From a bacterium (GTDB lineage: Bacteria > BMS3Abin14): 37,419 bases of DNA. Positions 1 through 8,646 of the stretch are shown piece after piece. Below the pieces are notes generated by a model that worked only from the letters and a program-made list of their open reading frames with translations, had not been told where the DNA came from and made no database searches. Position 1 is the stretch's first letter. Every line of letters begins with the position of its first letter. The stretch is taken from positions 2,006,970 through 2,044,388 of the forward strand of contig CP070719.1 of NCBI GenBank assembly GCA_020350725.1. The letters are read 5' to 3'. The position numbers and the translations under genes were made by a program.

Positions 1-1490
1 CCACACCTTCCTGTGGGCCTTCGGCGACGGCGCCACCTCCACCAGCCAGAACCCGACCCACGTCTACGCCGACAACGACGCGGACGGCCTCTACACCGTC
101 ACTCTGACCGTCACCGACGACGAGGGGGGCGAGGGCAGCAACACCCTCACCGTCACCGTCAACAACGTGGCCCCCACCGTGGACGCGGGTGAGGACCGGA
201 CCGTCGACAAGGACGTGGCCGCGAGCTTCGCCGGCAGCTTCACCGACCCGGCCGGCTCCCTCGACGATCCCTACGCCTTCCTGTGGGACTTCGGTGACAC
301 CGCCACCTCCACCAGCCAGGACCCGACCCACACCTACACCACAGGGGGCATCTTCACCGTCACCCTGTACGTCACCGACGGCGACGGAGCGGCCACCGCG
401 GACACCCTGGTGGTCACCGTCGGCAACCAGGTGCCCGTGGCCGACCCGCAGGCGGACCTGACGACCATTGACGAGGGCAGCTCGGTGAGCTTCACCGGCT
501 CCTTCTCCGACGCCGACGCCGGCGACACCCACACCTTCCTGTGGGCCTTCGGCGACGGCGCCACCTCCACCAGCCAGAACCCGACCCACGTCTACGCCGA
601 CAACGACGCGGACGGCCTCTACACCGTGACCTTCACCGTCACCGACAACGAGCTCGATGCGGACACCGGCACCCTCACCGTCACGGTCAACAACGTGGCC
701 CCCACCGCAGTGGCGCTCGGTGACCCGACGGCCGCCAAGGACGTGGCCGCGAGCTTCGCCGGCAGCTATACCGACCCGGCCGGCTCCCTCGACGACCCCT
801 ACACCTTCCTGTGGGACTTCGACGACGGCGCCACTTCCACCAGCCAGAACCCCAGCCACATCTACACCACGGCCGGCATCTATACCGTCACCCTGACCGT
901 CACCGACGGCGACAGCGCGTCCACCGCCGACACCCTCACCGTCACCGTCGGCAACGAACTGCCCGTGGCCGATCCGCAGGCGGACCTGACGACCATTGAC
1001 GAGGGCAGCTCGGTGAGCTTCACCGGCTCCTTCTCCGACGCCGACGCCGGCGACACCCACACCTTCCTGTGGGACTTCGGCGACGGCACCGCCACCTCCA
1101 CCAGCCAGAACCCGACCCACGTCTTCGCCGACAACGACGCGGACGGCCTCTACACCGTGACCTTCACCGTCACCGACGACGAGGGAGGCGAGGGCACCGA
1201 CACCCTGATCATCACCGTCAGTAACCTCCCGCCCACCGCCGACGCTGGCGGGGACATCTCGGCCGTCGAAGGGGAAGAGGTCGCTTTCACCGGCAGCTTC
1301 ACCGACCCGGCCGGCTCCCTCGACGACCCCTACACCTTCCTGTGGGACTTCGACGACGGCCCTGCCACCTCCACCAGCCAGAACCCGACCCACACCTATT
1401 CATCCTCGGGAGACTACATCGTGACCCTGACCGTCACCGACGGCGACGGCGCACCCGACACCGACACCCTCACCGTCACGGTGACGCCCC
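1..1490 (+). repeat. In-frame tandem DNA repeat encoding PKD domain pairs, 528-base period
   Basis: Near-identical DNA recurs every 528 bases, which is 176 codons or two PKD domains. The anchor acaccttcct falls at 3, 531 and 1059, and gccggctccc at 251, 779 and 1310 (the last step is 531 because of one added codon). Conservation at the nucleotide level, including third positions, points to recent duplication or ongoing homogenisation rather than only protein-level constraint. Confidence 0.9.
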
Positions 1491-2917
1491 AGTACACCAT
1501 CGGCGGCCGGGTCACCGGCATCCCGTCATCGCCCTCGGACATCGTGGCCAGCGTCAACTTTGCCGGACCTGCCGACACCACCGTCCAGACGGACACCGGC
1601 GGTTTCTACACCAGCCCAGGGCTGCCCACAGGCACCTACACCGTGACGCCCATCCTCGGCGGCCAGTCGTTCACCCCGGCCTCCAGGAGCATCACCCTGT
1701 CAACGTCCAACCGATCCAACATCAATTTCACCATGCAGTCCCCCATCTGGTTCGTCGACATCGACAACGTCTCCTCCACCGAGGACGGCATGGGCTGGGC
1801 CACGGCCTTCACCCACCCCCAGACCGGTTCGGATTTCGCCAGTTCGGGCGAGCAGGTCTGGGTGGCCGACGGGACCTACGTCCCCATGGACACCTCCGTC
1901 AGCACCGTGCCCGTCCTGACCATGAAGGCCGGCGTGGAGTACTACGGCGGCTTCGACGCCACCGAGACCGCCCTGGACCAGCGCGACCTGACCAAGGACG
2001 TGATCGGCGCCACGGCCAACCCCGCCGTCCTCGACGGCCTCGATTTCGCGGACCAGATCGTCATAGCCGCCAACAATGCGGTGCTGTCCGGCTTCAAGAT
2101 CACCGGAGCGCTCCTCAAGCCGGGTGTTGACAACGCGACGATCAACGCGAACTTCGTCAACGGTTTCACCCTCATCGACTGCGCCGTCAACGGAAACAAC
2201 GGCTCCTTCGACGTCCAGTCCGGCAGCGTCGGCCTGAACATGCACGGCGGACAGGTGATCAACACCGTCTTCTCCCAGAACTACGGGTACAACGGGCCGA
2301 TCTACGTCCGCCGGGAGAACACGCAGCCGGTGGACATCATCAACAGCAACTTCTTCTACAACTACGCCCGGTACGGAGGGGCACTGGTCCTCGGCGGCAC
2401 GGGCCCGATCCGGGTCGTGAACACCACCCTGGTCAACAACAACACCGATGACTGGCGGCCCGGCTGGCCGGACGCCATCTTCATCGACATGGGGTTGTTC
2501 GGCGCCCCGGCCGGCAGCGTCAGCATCACCAACTCCATCATCATGGGCAGGGTCAGCGGCGTGGCCACCGCAGACAGCACCTTCACCCAGCCTACGATAA
2601 CCTACACGTACATGGAGGCCTTCGGCGAGACCGTCGACCCCGACGACACCTACGAGGCGAGGTTCGCCGGTCCGGGCAACATCTTCAGCCCCAGCAACCC
2701 CAACATCGTATACTCCACCTTCGACTCGGTGCCCATGCCGTACGTGCTCGGCAGCAACTCACCCTGCATCGACGTGGGCAACAACGCGGCCGTCCTCATC
2801 ACCGCCTATGACCTGGACTACAACCCCCGCATCCTGGACTGGTGGAAAGAGGACCCCAACGGCCCAGGTGCCATCGTGGACATGGGAGCGCGCGAGTTCG
2901 TCCCTCCCTCACCCTGA
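1..2917 (+). CDS. PKD-repeat and parallel beta-helix surface protein (5' truncated)
   Basis: The frame is already open at the left edge (first full codon at base 2), so the true start and any signal peptide lie outside; an internal GTG at 167 is not a convincing start. Six PKD-type domains of about 88 residues follow each other, each with a FLWDFGDG-like core and a TVTLTVTDGDG-like end; the first is partial. From about base 1490 to 1740 there is a carboxypeptidase-regulatory-like beta-sandwich (IGGRVTG, then GGFYTSPGLPTGTYTVTP). From 1746 to the stop there is a right-handed parallel beta-helix of the PMP-like kind, starting WFVDIDN and ending with SPCIDVGNN and VDMGAREF, which resembles the tail of proteins labelled choice-of-anchor Q. 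PKD domains usually act in extracellular binding. The role is inferred: surface or matrix protein beside a polysaccharide locus. The stop is TGA at 2915. Confidence 0.85.
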   Translation, partial: HTFLWAFGDGATSTSQNPTHVYADNDADGLYTVTLTVTDDEGGEGSNTLTVTVNNVAPTVDAGEDRTVDKDVAASFAGSFTDPAGSLDDPYAFLWDFGDTATSTSQDPTHTYTTGGIFTVTLYVTDGDGAATADTLVVTVGNQVPVADPQADLTTIDEGSSVSFTGSFSDADAGDTHTFLWAFGDGATSTSQNPTHVYADNDADGLYTVTFTVTDNELDADTGTLTVTVNNVAPTAVALGDPTAAKDVAASFAGSYTDPAGSLDDPYTFLWDFDDGATSTSQNPSHIYTTAGIYTVTLTVTDGDSASTADTLTVTVGNELPVADPQADLTTIDEGSSVSFTGSFSDADAGDTHTFLWDFGDGTATSTSQNPTHVFADNDADGLYTVTFTVTDDEGGEGTDTLIITVSNLPPTADAGGDISAVEGEEVAFTGSFTDPAGSLDDPYTFLWDFDDGPATSTSQNPTHTYSSSGDYIVTLTVTDGDGAPDTDTLTVTVTPQYTIGGRVTGIPSSPSDIVASVNFAGPADTTVQTDTGGFYTSPGLPTGTYTVTPILGGQSFTPASRSITLSTSNRSNINFTMQSPIWFVDIDNVSSTEDGMGWATAFTHPQTGSDFASSGEQVWVADGTYVPMDTSVSTVPVLTMKAGVEYYGGFDATETALDQRDLTKDVIGATANPAVLDGLDFADQIVIAANNAVLSGFKITGALLKPGVDNATINANFVNGFTLIDCAVNGNNGSFDVQSGSVGLNMHGGQVINTVFSQNYGYNGPIYVRRENTQPVDIINSNFFYNYARYGGALVLGGTGPIRVVNTTLVNNNTDDWRPGWPDAIFIDMGLFGAPAGSVSITNSIIMGRVSGVATADSTFTQPTITYTYMEAFGETVDPDDTYEARFAGPGNIFSPSNPNIVYSTFDSVPMPYVLGSNSPCIDVGNNAAVLITAYDLDYNPRILDWWKEDPNGPGAIVDMGAREFVPPSP

Positions 2918-2942
2918 TGATGGATAGACCGCTTTAATCAGC

Positions 2943-2972
2943 CCGGGCAGGGGGCGACCGCCCCCGGCCCGG
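2943..2972 (+). terminator. Strong GC hairpin after the PKD/beta-helix gene
   Basis: The inner stem pairs 2950-2955 (gggggc) with 2960-2965 (gccccc) around a GACC loop. An outer 6-bp stem pairs 2943-2948 with 2967-2972, separated from the inner one by a single A-G mismatch. It begins 25 bases after the stop codon. There is no T-tract downstream, so it is not a textbook intrinsic terminator; it may terminate transcription with help or protect the 3' end of the message. Confidence 0.5.
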
Positions 2973-3039
2973 CCGTTACCTGTCATCCCCTCAAACCCCT
3001 TTACCAGCATCCGATAAGGAAGCCCTTCCGAGGTCCGAC

Positions 3040-4077
3040 ATGTCCGATCTTGTTACCGCAGACCCCCTCCGGGTCGAGAACTGGGATTCCCTGGTCTCGC
3101 AGCACCCGGGGGCGACCATATTCCACTCGGCCCGGTGGGCGAGGGTCCTGTCCGAGTCCTACGGATACCGGCCGAGGTATTTCGCCACCATCACGTCCGG
3201 CGGCCTCGAGACCCTGGTCCCGTGCATGGAGATCGCCAGTTTCCTGACCGGCAGGCGGGGCGTGAGCCTTCCCTTCACCGACTCCTGCCCTCCCCTTCTC
3301 TCCGGCCCCGAGACCTTCCCGGACCTGCTGCCCGCCATCACCGCGTTCGGCCGATCGGCGGGATGGAGGACCTTCGAGGCCCGGGACGTCGACCTCGGCC
3401 CGGCCGACGGCATCCCCGCCACGGCCTACCTCGACCACGACCTCGACCTGACGCCGGGACCCGACGGTCTCAAGGCCGGCCTGAGGAGCAGCACGGCGAG
3501 GAACATCAAGAAGGCGGCCAAATCCGGCGTGCAGATCCGCGAGGAGAACACCATGGCCGGCATGCGTGAATTCTGCCGGTTGAACAGCATGACCCGGAGA
3601 GAGCACGGCCTGCCCCCCCAGCCCTTCCGGTTCTTCACCCGGCTTTTCGACCACGTCATCGCCGGGGGATGGGGCAGGGTCCTGCTCGCGGTCAAGGACG
3701 GCCGCACGGCCGCCGGCGCCGTCTTCCTCCACTTCAACGGACGGTCGATCTACAAGTACGGCGCCTCCGACCGTGCCTTCCAGACCCTTCGCGCCAACAA
3801 CCTCGTCATGTGGGACGCCATCCGGAGGTACGCCGAGGAGGGTTTCGCGTCCTTTTCCTTCGGGCGGACCGAGCCGGACAACGAGGGCCTCCGGCAGTTC
3901 AAGGGAGGCTGGGGGGCGTCGGAACGGGAGATCCGATACGTGAAATACGCCATGAAGGAAGACGGCTTCGTCAAGGACAGCCTGAAGACCACCGGGTGGC
4001 ACAACCGGGTCTTCTCCCGCATGCCCATACCCGCCCTCAACGCCGTAGGGACCGTCCTCTACCGACACATGGGGTGA
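3040..4077 (+). CDS. FemAB-like / GNAT-fold acyl- or aminoacyltransferase
   Basis: A 345-residue protein of the FemAB-related type found in exopolysaccharide loci. It has an N-terminal half with IFHSARWARVL (27-37), the basic stretch RNIKKAAKSGV (154-164) that begins the second GNAT-like half, and the C-terminal FGRTEPDNEGLRQFKGGWG segment (274-292), typical of this family. FemAB proteins transfer aminoacyl groups from tRNA to an amino group; the substrate of the polysaccharide-associated branch is generally unknown. The ATG at 3040 has GAGG six bases upstream. It starts a tightly spaced run, with only 4 bases to the next start. No signal peptide or membrane segment is seen, so it should be cytoplasmic. 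The family is fairly sure; the donor and acceptor are not. Confidence 0.8.
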   Translation: MSDLVTADPLRVENWDSLVSQHPGATIFHSARWARVLSESYGYRPRYFATITSGGLETLVPCMEIASFLTGRRGVSLPFTDSCPPLLSGPETFPDLLPAITAFGRSAGWRTFEARDVDLGPADGIPATAYLDHDLDLTPGPDGLKAGLRSSTARNIKKAAKSGVQIREENTMAGMREFCRLNSMTRREHGLPPQPFRFFTRLFDHVIAGGWGRVLLAVKDGRTAAGAVFLHFNGRSIYKYGASDRAFQTLRANNLVMWDAIRRYAEEGFASFSFGRTEPDNEGLRQFKGGWGASEREIRYVKYAMKEDGFVKDSLKTTGWHNRVFSRMPIPALNAVGTVLYRHMG

Positions 4078-4081
4078 CCCC

Positions 4082-5065
4082 TTGACCGTGCCCAGGACAG
4101 AACACTCCCTGCGGCGGGAGATCCTCGCCCGGGTCTACTATGCCGTCAAGCCCCTCATTCCCAGGTCGGTCCAGATCCGTATGCGGCGCAGGGTCGTCCG
4201 CCACAGGCTGAGTTCCTACAGCCACATATGGCCCATCGATCCCGCCTCGGCCCGACCGCCGGAGGGATGGTCCGGCTGGCCCGGAGACAAGAGGTTCGCC
4301 CTCGTCCTCACCCACGACGTGGAGTCCGAGAAAGGCCTGAACAGGTGCCGGGATCTCGTCGAGGTGGAGAGGGCCCGGGGGTTCCGGTCGTCCTTCAACT
4401 TCGTGGCCAAGAAGTACGCCGTTCCCGCCGACCTGAGACGGCATCTCGGCGAAACCGGCTTCGAGGTGGGCGTCCACGGCCTCTACCACGACGGCAAGAA
4501 GTTCAACTCCCTCAAGGTCTTCAATTCAAGGGTCCCCGAGATCAACCGCTATCTGCGGGAGTGGGAGGCGACGGGATTCCGGGCCCCGTCGATGCACTGC
4601 AACCTGGAGTGGATCGGCCGGCTGGACATCCAGTACGACATGTCCACCTTCGACACGGACCCCTTCGAGCCCAAATCCAAGGGCGTCGGCACCATCTTCC
4701 CCTTCGTCGTGCCCCCGGCCAACGGGAGGAACGGATTCGTGGAGCTTCCCTACACGCTCCCCCAGGACTTCACCCTGTTCATCGTCATGGGAGAGGGCGA
4801 CTGCGGCATCTGGAAGAGAAAGCTGGACTGGATCGCCGAGAACGGGGGAATGGCCCTGATAAACGTCCACCCGGATTACCTGTACTTCGGGGACGGGATC
4901 CGGGGCGTGGACGAATACCCCGTGGCCCTCTACGAGGAGTTCCTCGATTACGCGAAGGAGCGCTTCGAGGGCCAGTATTACCACGCCACGGCCGGCGGCC
5001 TGGTCGCCGCCATGAAAGAGGAAGGCAGACTGACCCACCTCACCCGAGCCGATTCTGGAGGCTGA
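4082..5065 (+). CDS. Polysaccharide deacetylase (NodB-like) family protein
   Basis: A 327-residue protein with a degenerate NodB homology domain: LTHDVE (metal/catalytic Asp at 79), VHGLYHD giving an H-x3-H pair (H132, H136), GFRAP (R167, P169) and NVHPDY (H263). NodB enzymes remove N- or O-acetyl groups from glycans. No signal peptide is visible, so it probably acts on a cytoplasmic lipid- or nucleotide-linked intermediate. The start is a TTG at 4082, preceded by GGGG inside the previous stop region; a GTG at 4088 in the same frame is an alternative. It sits between a FemAB-like gene and a DUF362 gene, with 4- and 6-base gaps, so one transcript is likely. All the metal ligands expected of an active enzyme are present, but the target sugar is unknown. 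Confidence 0.8.
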   Translation: MTVPRTEHSLRREILARVYYAVKPLIPRSVQIRMRRRVVRHRLSSYSHIWPIDPASARPPEGWSGWPGDKRFALVLTHDVESEKGLNRCRDLVEVERARGFRSSFNFVAKKYAVPADLRRHLGETGFEVGVHGLYHDGKKFNSLKVFNSRVPEINRYLREWEATGFRAPSMHCNLEWIGRLDIQYDMSTFDTDPFEPKSKGVGTIFPFVVPPANGRNGFVELPYTLPQDFTLFIVMGEGDCGIWKRKLDWIAENGGMALINVHPDYLYFGDGIRGVDEYPVALYEEFLDYAKERFEGQYYHATAGGLVAAMKEEGRLTHLTRADSGG

Positions 5066-5071
5066 GAGACC

Positions 5072-6532
5072 ATGACCATGAACGACAGATTAGTAGCCCT
5101 GGATTTTCTGGAGAACAAGTCGTATCCCGACAGGGTCCCCTTCCACCCGCCGGAGAACTACCCCGAACTGGGGCCGGGAGACACCCATCCCGGCAACGAG
5201 GTCTACGCGGGCGTCCGGAACGTCCTCCGCCTCTCCGGCCTGGACCGGGACGCATACGGCACCGACCGGTGGAACCCCCTCGGCGATCTCATCGAACCGG
5301 GCATGACCGTGTTCATCAAGCCCAACACGGTGAGGCACTACAACACGGAGGGGCACGATGTGCTCTCCATCATCAACCACGCCTCCGTCCTCCGCCCCAT
5401 CCTGGACTACACGGTCAGGGCCCTCAGGGGGGAGGGACGGATCATCATCGGGGACTCCCAGGTCATCTTCGGGCAATTCGACAAGGCCTACGAGGCGGCC
5501 CAGATCGACCAGCTCCTGGACTGGTACCGGGACCGGACCTCCATCCCCATCGAGTGTTTCGACCTGAGAATGGTCCGGGGGGTCCGGACGTGGATGTACG
5601 GCAAGTGGGGCAGGAAGAGGGTGGAACAGGATCCCCGCGGATACCGGTTCGTGGACCTGGGTGAACGCAGCTGCTTCAACGGTGTGGACCCGACCCGCCT
5701 CAGGATCGCCATCGCCAGCTACAAGAACATGGTCAAACACCACTCGGGAGGGCGCCACGAGTACCTGTTCCCCAAATCGGTCCTGGACAGCGACGTCGTC
5801 ATCAGCATTCCCAAGCTCAAGACCCACCGGCGGACCGGCGTCACGCTGGCCATAAAGAATTTCATGGGGATCCCGGCGTGGAAGGACTCCCTGCCCCACT
5901 TCATCACCGGCTCCGTCCAGGAGGGGGGGGACCAGTACATCAATCCCTCGCTGCGCAAGAGGATCTGCACCCGACTGCACGACGAGATCCAGTCCAACCC
6001 CCTGACCCCCGTCAAGTTCGCCTGCGCGGTGGTCAAGAAGATCGTGTGGAACTCCAGCATGGTCGTCCCCTTCGAGGACGACATCTACGAGGCCATGTGG
6101 CCCGGCAACGACACCCTGTGGAGGACCCTCATCGACCTGAACCGCGGCGTTCTCTACGCCGACCGGGAGGGGAAGATCCAGGACACACAGCAGAGGAAGT
6201 TCTTCGGCATCATCGACGGCATCATCGCCGGGGAGAGGAACGGACCCGTGGGCGTCGACCCGGTGCCGGCCGGCGTCCTGATGGCCGGATCCAACCCGGT
6301 GGTCCTGGACATCGCCGCAGCGACCCTCATGGGGCACGACATCGAGAAGATCCCCATGATCCACAGGGCCATCTCGCCCAACGGTTCGCAGCTGCCCCTC
6401 TTCGAGGGATCGGCCGATGATGTCATTGTCGCCCTTGACGGAAGGACTCTGTCGTTCGAGGAGTTCAGCCGCGCGTACAACCTCCGCTTCGAGCCCCATC
6501 CCACGTGGAAGGGACACGTGGAGAGGGATTGA
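5072..6532 (+). CDS. DUF362 domain protein
   Basis: A 486-residue protein that carries DUF362 hallmarks: FIKPN (81-85), IIGDSQ (125-130), SIPKLKTHRRTG (245-256), AIKNFMG (260-266), IIDGIIAGERNGPVG (380-394) and AGSNPVVLDIAA (405-416). The family has no settled biochemical role. Some members carry C-terminal ferredoxin-like CxxCxxC motifs; this one has only scattered cysteines and no such cluster. No signal peptide is seen. The ATG at 5072 is 10 bases after GGAGG (5057-5061), a better fit than the ATG at 5078. Genes of this kind recur in polysaccharide clusters, where a role in handling an activated sugar or lipid intermediate could be guessed, but nothing in the sequence proves it. Confidence 0.85.
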   Translation: MTMNDRLVALDFLENKSYPDRVPFHPPENYPELGPGDTHPGNEVYAGVRNVLRLSGLDRDAYGTDRWNPLGDLIEPGMTVFIKPNTVRHYNTEGHDVLSIINHASVLRPILDYTVRALRGEGRIIIGDSQVIFGQFDKAYEAAQIDQLLDWYRDRTSIPIECFDLRMVRGVRTWMYGKWGRKRVEQDPRGYRFVDLGERSCFNGVDPTRLRIAIASYKNMVKHHSGGRHEYLFPKSVLDSDVVISIPKLKTHRRTGVTLAIKNFMGIPAWKDSLPHFITGSVQEGGDQYINPSLRKRICTRLHDEIQSNPLTPVKFACAVVKKIVWNSSMVVPFEDDIYEAMWPGNDTLWRTLIDLNRGVLYADREGKIQDTQQRKFFGIIDGIIAGERNGPVGVDPVPAGVLMAGSNPVVLDIAAATLMGHDIEKIPMIHRAISPNGSQLPLFEGSADDVIVALDGRTLSFEEFSRAYNLRFEPHPTWKGHVERD

Positions 6533-6552
6533 CCCAAAGGGGGTCCGGAAAG

Positions 6553-7194
6553 ATGAAAGCCGGACAGACCATAAAAAAGATAACCAGAAACTACCGCGAC
6601 TACGGCCTGAGGCTGACCGCCTCCAAGGTATCCCGCCAGCTGGTCAGCTTCGCCTTTGAGGACCAGACCTACCGGATCTACCGGATCCGCCTGGCCGATC
6701 ACTCCATGGAGAATTACGATGACGGGGGATTCACCTTCCGCCTCGTCCATCCCGATGAGGCCCCCCTCATCCGACAGATCGAGGACATGGAGGAGTGGCT
6801 CTGGAACAGGGTGGCGGAGAAACTCCGGTCCGGTTCGATCTGCCTCATCGCCGAGGAGGACGGCACGGTGGCCGGGTTCAACCTGGTATCCTTCGGCGAC
6901 GTGGAGATGCCCCTGGTCATGACGAGAAGGACGTTCCGTCCCATCGAAGCCTGGTCGGAGCAGATCACCGTCGGCAAGGACTTCCGGGGCAGAGGATTGG
7001 CCACGCTCCTGCGCTATCATACCTTCGACGAGTTGAAGAGGAGAGGGATCAGGAGGTTCTACGGCGGCACCTTGCCGTCCAACACGGCCAATCTCAAACT
7101 CTCCCGCAAAGTGGGCTTCCGGGAGATCGCCGACATCCGATACGTGAAGCGACTCAACAGGCGAAGCTGGACCTACACGAGGTTGGGCAGATGA
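6553..7194 (+). CDS. GNAT family N-acetyltransferase
   Basis: A 213-residue protein with a C-terminal acetyltransferase domain. The acetyl-CoA pyrophosphate-binding motif is FRGRGLATLL (144-153, the R/Q-x-x-G-x-G/A pattern), followed by GGTLPSNTANLKLSRKVGF (171-189), which matches the conserved N-x-x-x-x-x-x-x-x-G-F end of GNAT folds. An upstream GTG at 6505 in frame would overlap the previous gene by 28 bases and adds a low-complexity leader; the ATG at 6553 is preferred. Its stop overlaps the next gene's start by four bases (ATGA), so translation is probably coupled to the CapK-like ligase. It likely acylates an amino sugar or a small amine in the cytoplasm; the substrate is unknown. Confidence 0.8.
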   Translation: MKAGQTIKKITRNYRDYGLRLTASKVSRQLVSFAFEDQTYRIYRIRLADHSMENYDDGGFTFRLVHPDEAPLIRQIEDMEEWLWNRVAEKLRSGSICLIAEEDGTVAGFNLVSFGDVEMPLVMTRRTFRPIEAWSEQITVGKDFRGRGLATLLRYHTFDELKRRGIRRFYGGTLPSNTANLKLSRKVGFREIADIRYVKRLNRRSWTYTRLGR

Positions 7195-8645
7195 ACGTTT
7201 TCAACGCTCTTAACGAGGCCGCGGTGGGGCACCTCCTCTTCCCGGCGACCAGCAGCCTGATGAACAGGAGGCACATCCTTCAGAACTTCAGGAGGTTCCG
7301 GAGGACGGAGTGGTACCCGCCCGAACGCCTGATCGAGATCCAGGAGAGCAGCCTCAGGAAGCTCGTCCACTACGCCTACCACAGCATACCGTTCTACCGG
7401 GAGAGGTTCGACGCCATCGGCCTCAGGCCCGATGACATACGCCACCTGGCGGACGTCACCGCCATCCCTCCCCTGACCAGGCAGGAGGTCATCGACCATC
7501 ACCACCGGATGGTGGACAGCCGCTGCCTGCCCTACGCCAGGATGGCGGACAGCAGCTCACGGGGGACCGGGGCGCCCATAGCCTTTGCCCGCTTCCGCAG
7601 GGAACGGGTGGTCCGAAATACCTCGAGCGGCTCCACCGGCGCGCCCACCATCTTCTACGAGGACGGTGCCAGGACGGGCCTGAACTGGGCCCACGAACTG
7701 CGGTTCAGGAACTGGTTCGGCATCGGCCCGGGCGCCCGGGAGGCCCGCATGGCCAGGGTGTCCACCGATTACATGCCCAACGGCCGCGATCTCCTCTTTC
7801 GGAAATTCTTCTGGAACCAGCTGGCCCTGCCGGGTGTCAACCTGGGGGAGAAGGACTACGAGATCTGCCACAGAAGCCTGGCCGACTTCCGGCCCAGGGT
7901 GCTGTGGGGTTTCACATCCGCCCTCGCCGGCTTTGCCGGCTTCGTCAGGGACCGGGGGATCGACGTCTCTCCCTACAGGCCGGAGCTGGTCATCACCTGG
8001 GCCGCTCCGATGTACGAGCACGAAGAGGCCCTCCTCAGAGAGGTCTTCCAGTGCCACGTGACCAACATCTACGGGGCCCGGGAGGTCGGGCACATCGCCT
8101 GCCGCTGTCCCGAGGGGACGTTCCACATCAACCAGGAGAGCCTCCTCGTCGAACGGGAGGACCATCGGGCCCCGGCGTCCAACGGGTCGGGAGAGATCCT
8201 GGTCACCACCCTTGACCTGACCATCATGCCCTTTATCCGGTACCGGATGGGCGACATCGGCACCATCTCCAGCCGTCCATGCGCCTGCGGCAGGACGCTG
8301 CAGAACCTGGAGGATCTCCTGGGCCGCACCGGGGAGATCTTCACCACCAGGGACGGCCGCATGATCTCCCCCAACTTCTGGTGCCGGACGTTCATGAGTC
8401 CCGCCCTCAGCGAGAAGATCATCCGGTTCCAGGTGGTCTATCGGGCAAACGATGACATTCTCATCAAACTCGTCAGGGGCAACGGGTTCGAGAAGAGCAC
8501 GGAAGACGGGCTCTACCGTTTCCTCCGGGACAACTTCAGCGAGGACATCAGGATCACGTTCCAGTACGTGGACGAGATCAAGCCGCAGATATCGGGAAAA
8601 TACGAGATGGTCGTCAACGAGACGGCCCGGGAAACCGGAGTGTGA
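7191..8645 (+). CDS. CapK/PaaK-like adenylate-forming enzyme
   Basis: A 484-residue member of the phenylacetate-CoA ligase-like branch of the ANL superfamily, often named CapK in capsule loci. Visible motifs are the phosphate-binding loop NTSSGSTG (143-150), YGAREVG (294-300), and FIRYRMGDIG (348-357), whose Asp normally binds the ATP ribose. Two Cys pairs, C304/C306 and C364/C366 (the latter in CACGR), look like the structural metal site seen in related proteins. Family members activate a carboxylic acid as an acyl-adenylate and often pass it to CoA. The start ATG overlaps the GNAT stop as ATGA, which excludes the longer upstream frame. Together with the GNAT gene this suggests activation and transfer of an acyl group onto the polymer unit. 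The acid is unknown. Confidence 0.82.
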   Translation: MNVFNALNEAAVGHLLFPATSSLMNRRHILQNFRRFRRTEWYPPERLIEIQESSLRKLVHYAYHSIPFYRERFDAIGLRPDDIRHLADVTAIPPLTRQEVIDHHHRMVDSRCLPYARMADSSSRGTGAPIAFARFRRERVVRNTSSGSTGAPTIFYEDGARTGLNWAHELRFRNWFGIGPGAREARMARVSTDYMPNGRDLLFRKFFWNQLALPGVNLGEKDYEICHRSLADFRPRVLWGFTSALAGFAGFVRDRGIDVSPYRPELVITWAAPMYEHEEALLREVFQCHVTNIYGAREVGHIACRCPEGTFHINQESLLVEREDHRAPASNGSGEILVTTLDLTIMPFIRYRMGDIGTISSRPCACGRTLQNLEDLLGRTGEIFTTRDGRMISPNFWCRTFMSPALSEKIIRFQVVYRANDDILIKLVRGNGFEKSTEDGLYRFLRDNFSEDIRITFQYVDEIKPQISGKYEMVVNETARETGV

Positions 8646-8646
8646 C

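Noticed and set aside
1-1490. Possible CRISPR array because of regular repeats
   Set aside because: The repeats are long (528 bases), in frame and encode PKD domains, with no short repeats separated by unique spacers.
3001-4068. Long open frame on the minus strand
   Set aside because: It lies opposite a well-supported FemAB-like gene, has an Asp/Gly/Val/Pro-biased composition and no recognisable motif. Such antisense frames are common in GC-rich DNA.
5090-6517. 475-codon minus-strand open frame
   Set aside because: It mirrors the DUF362 gene almost exactly and shows only biased composition; no start signal or domain.
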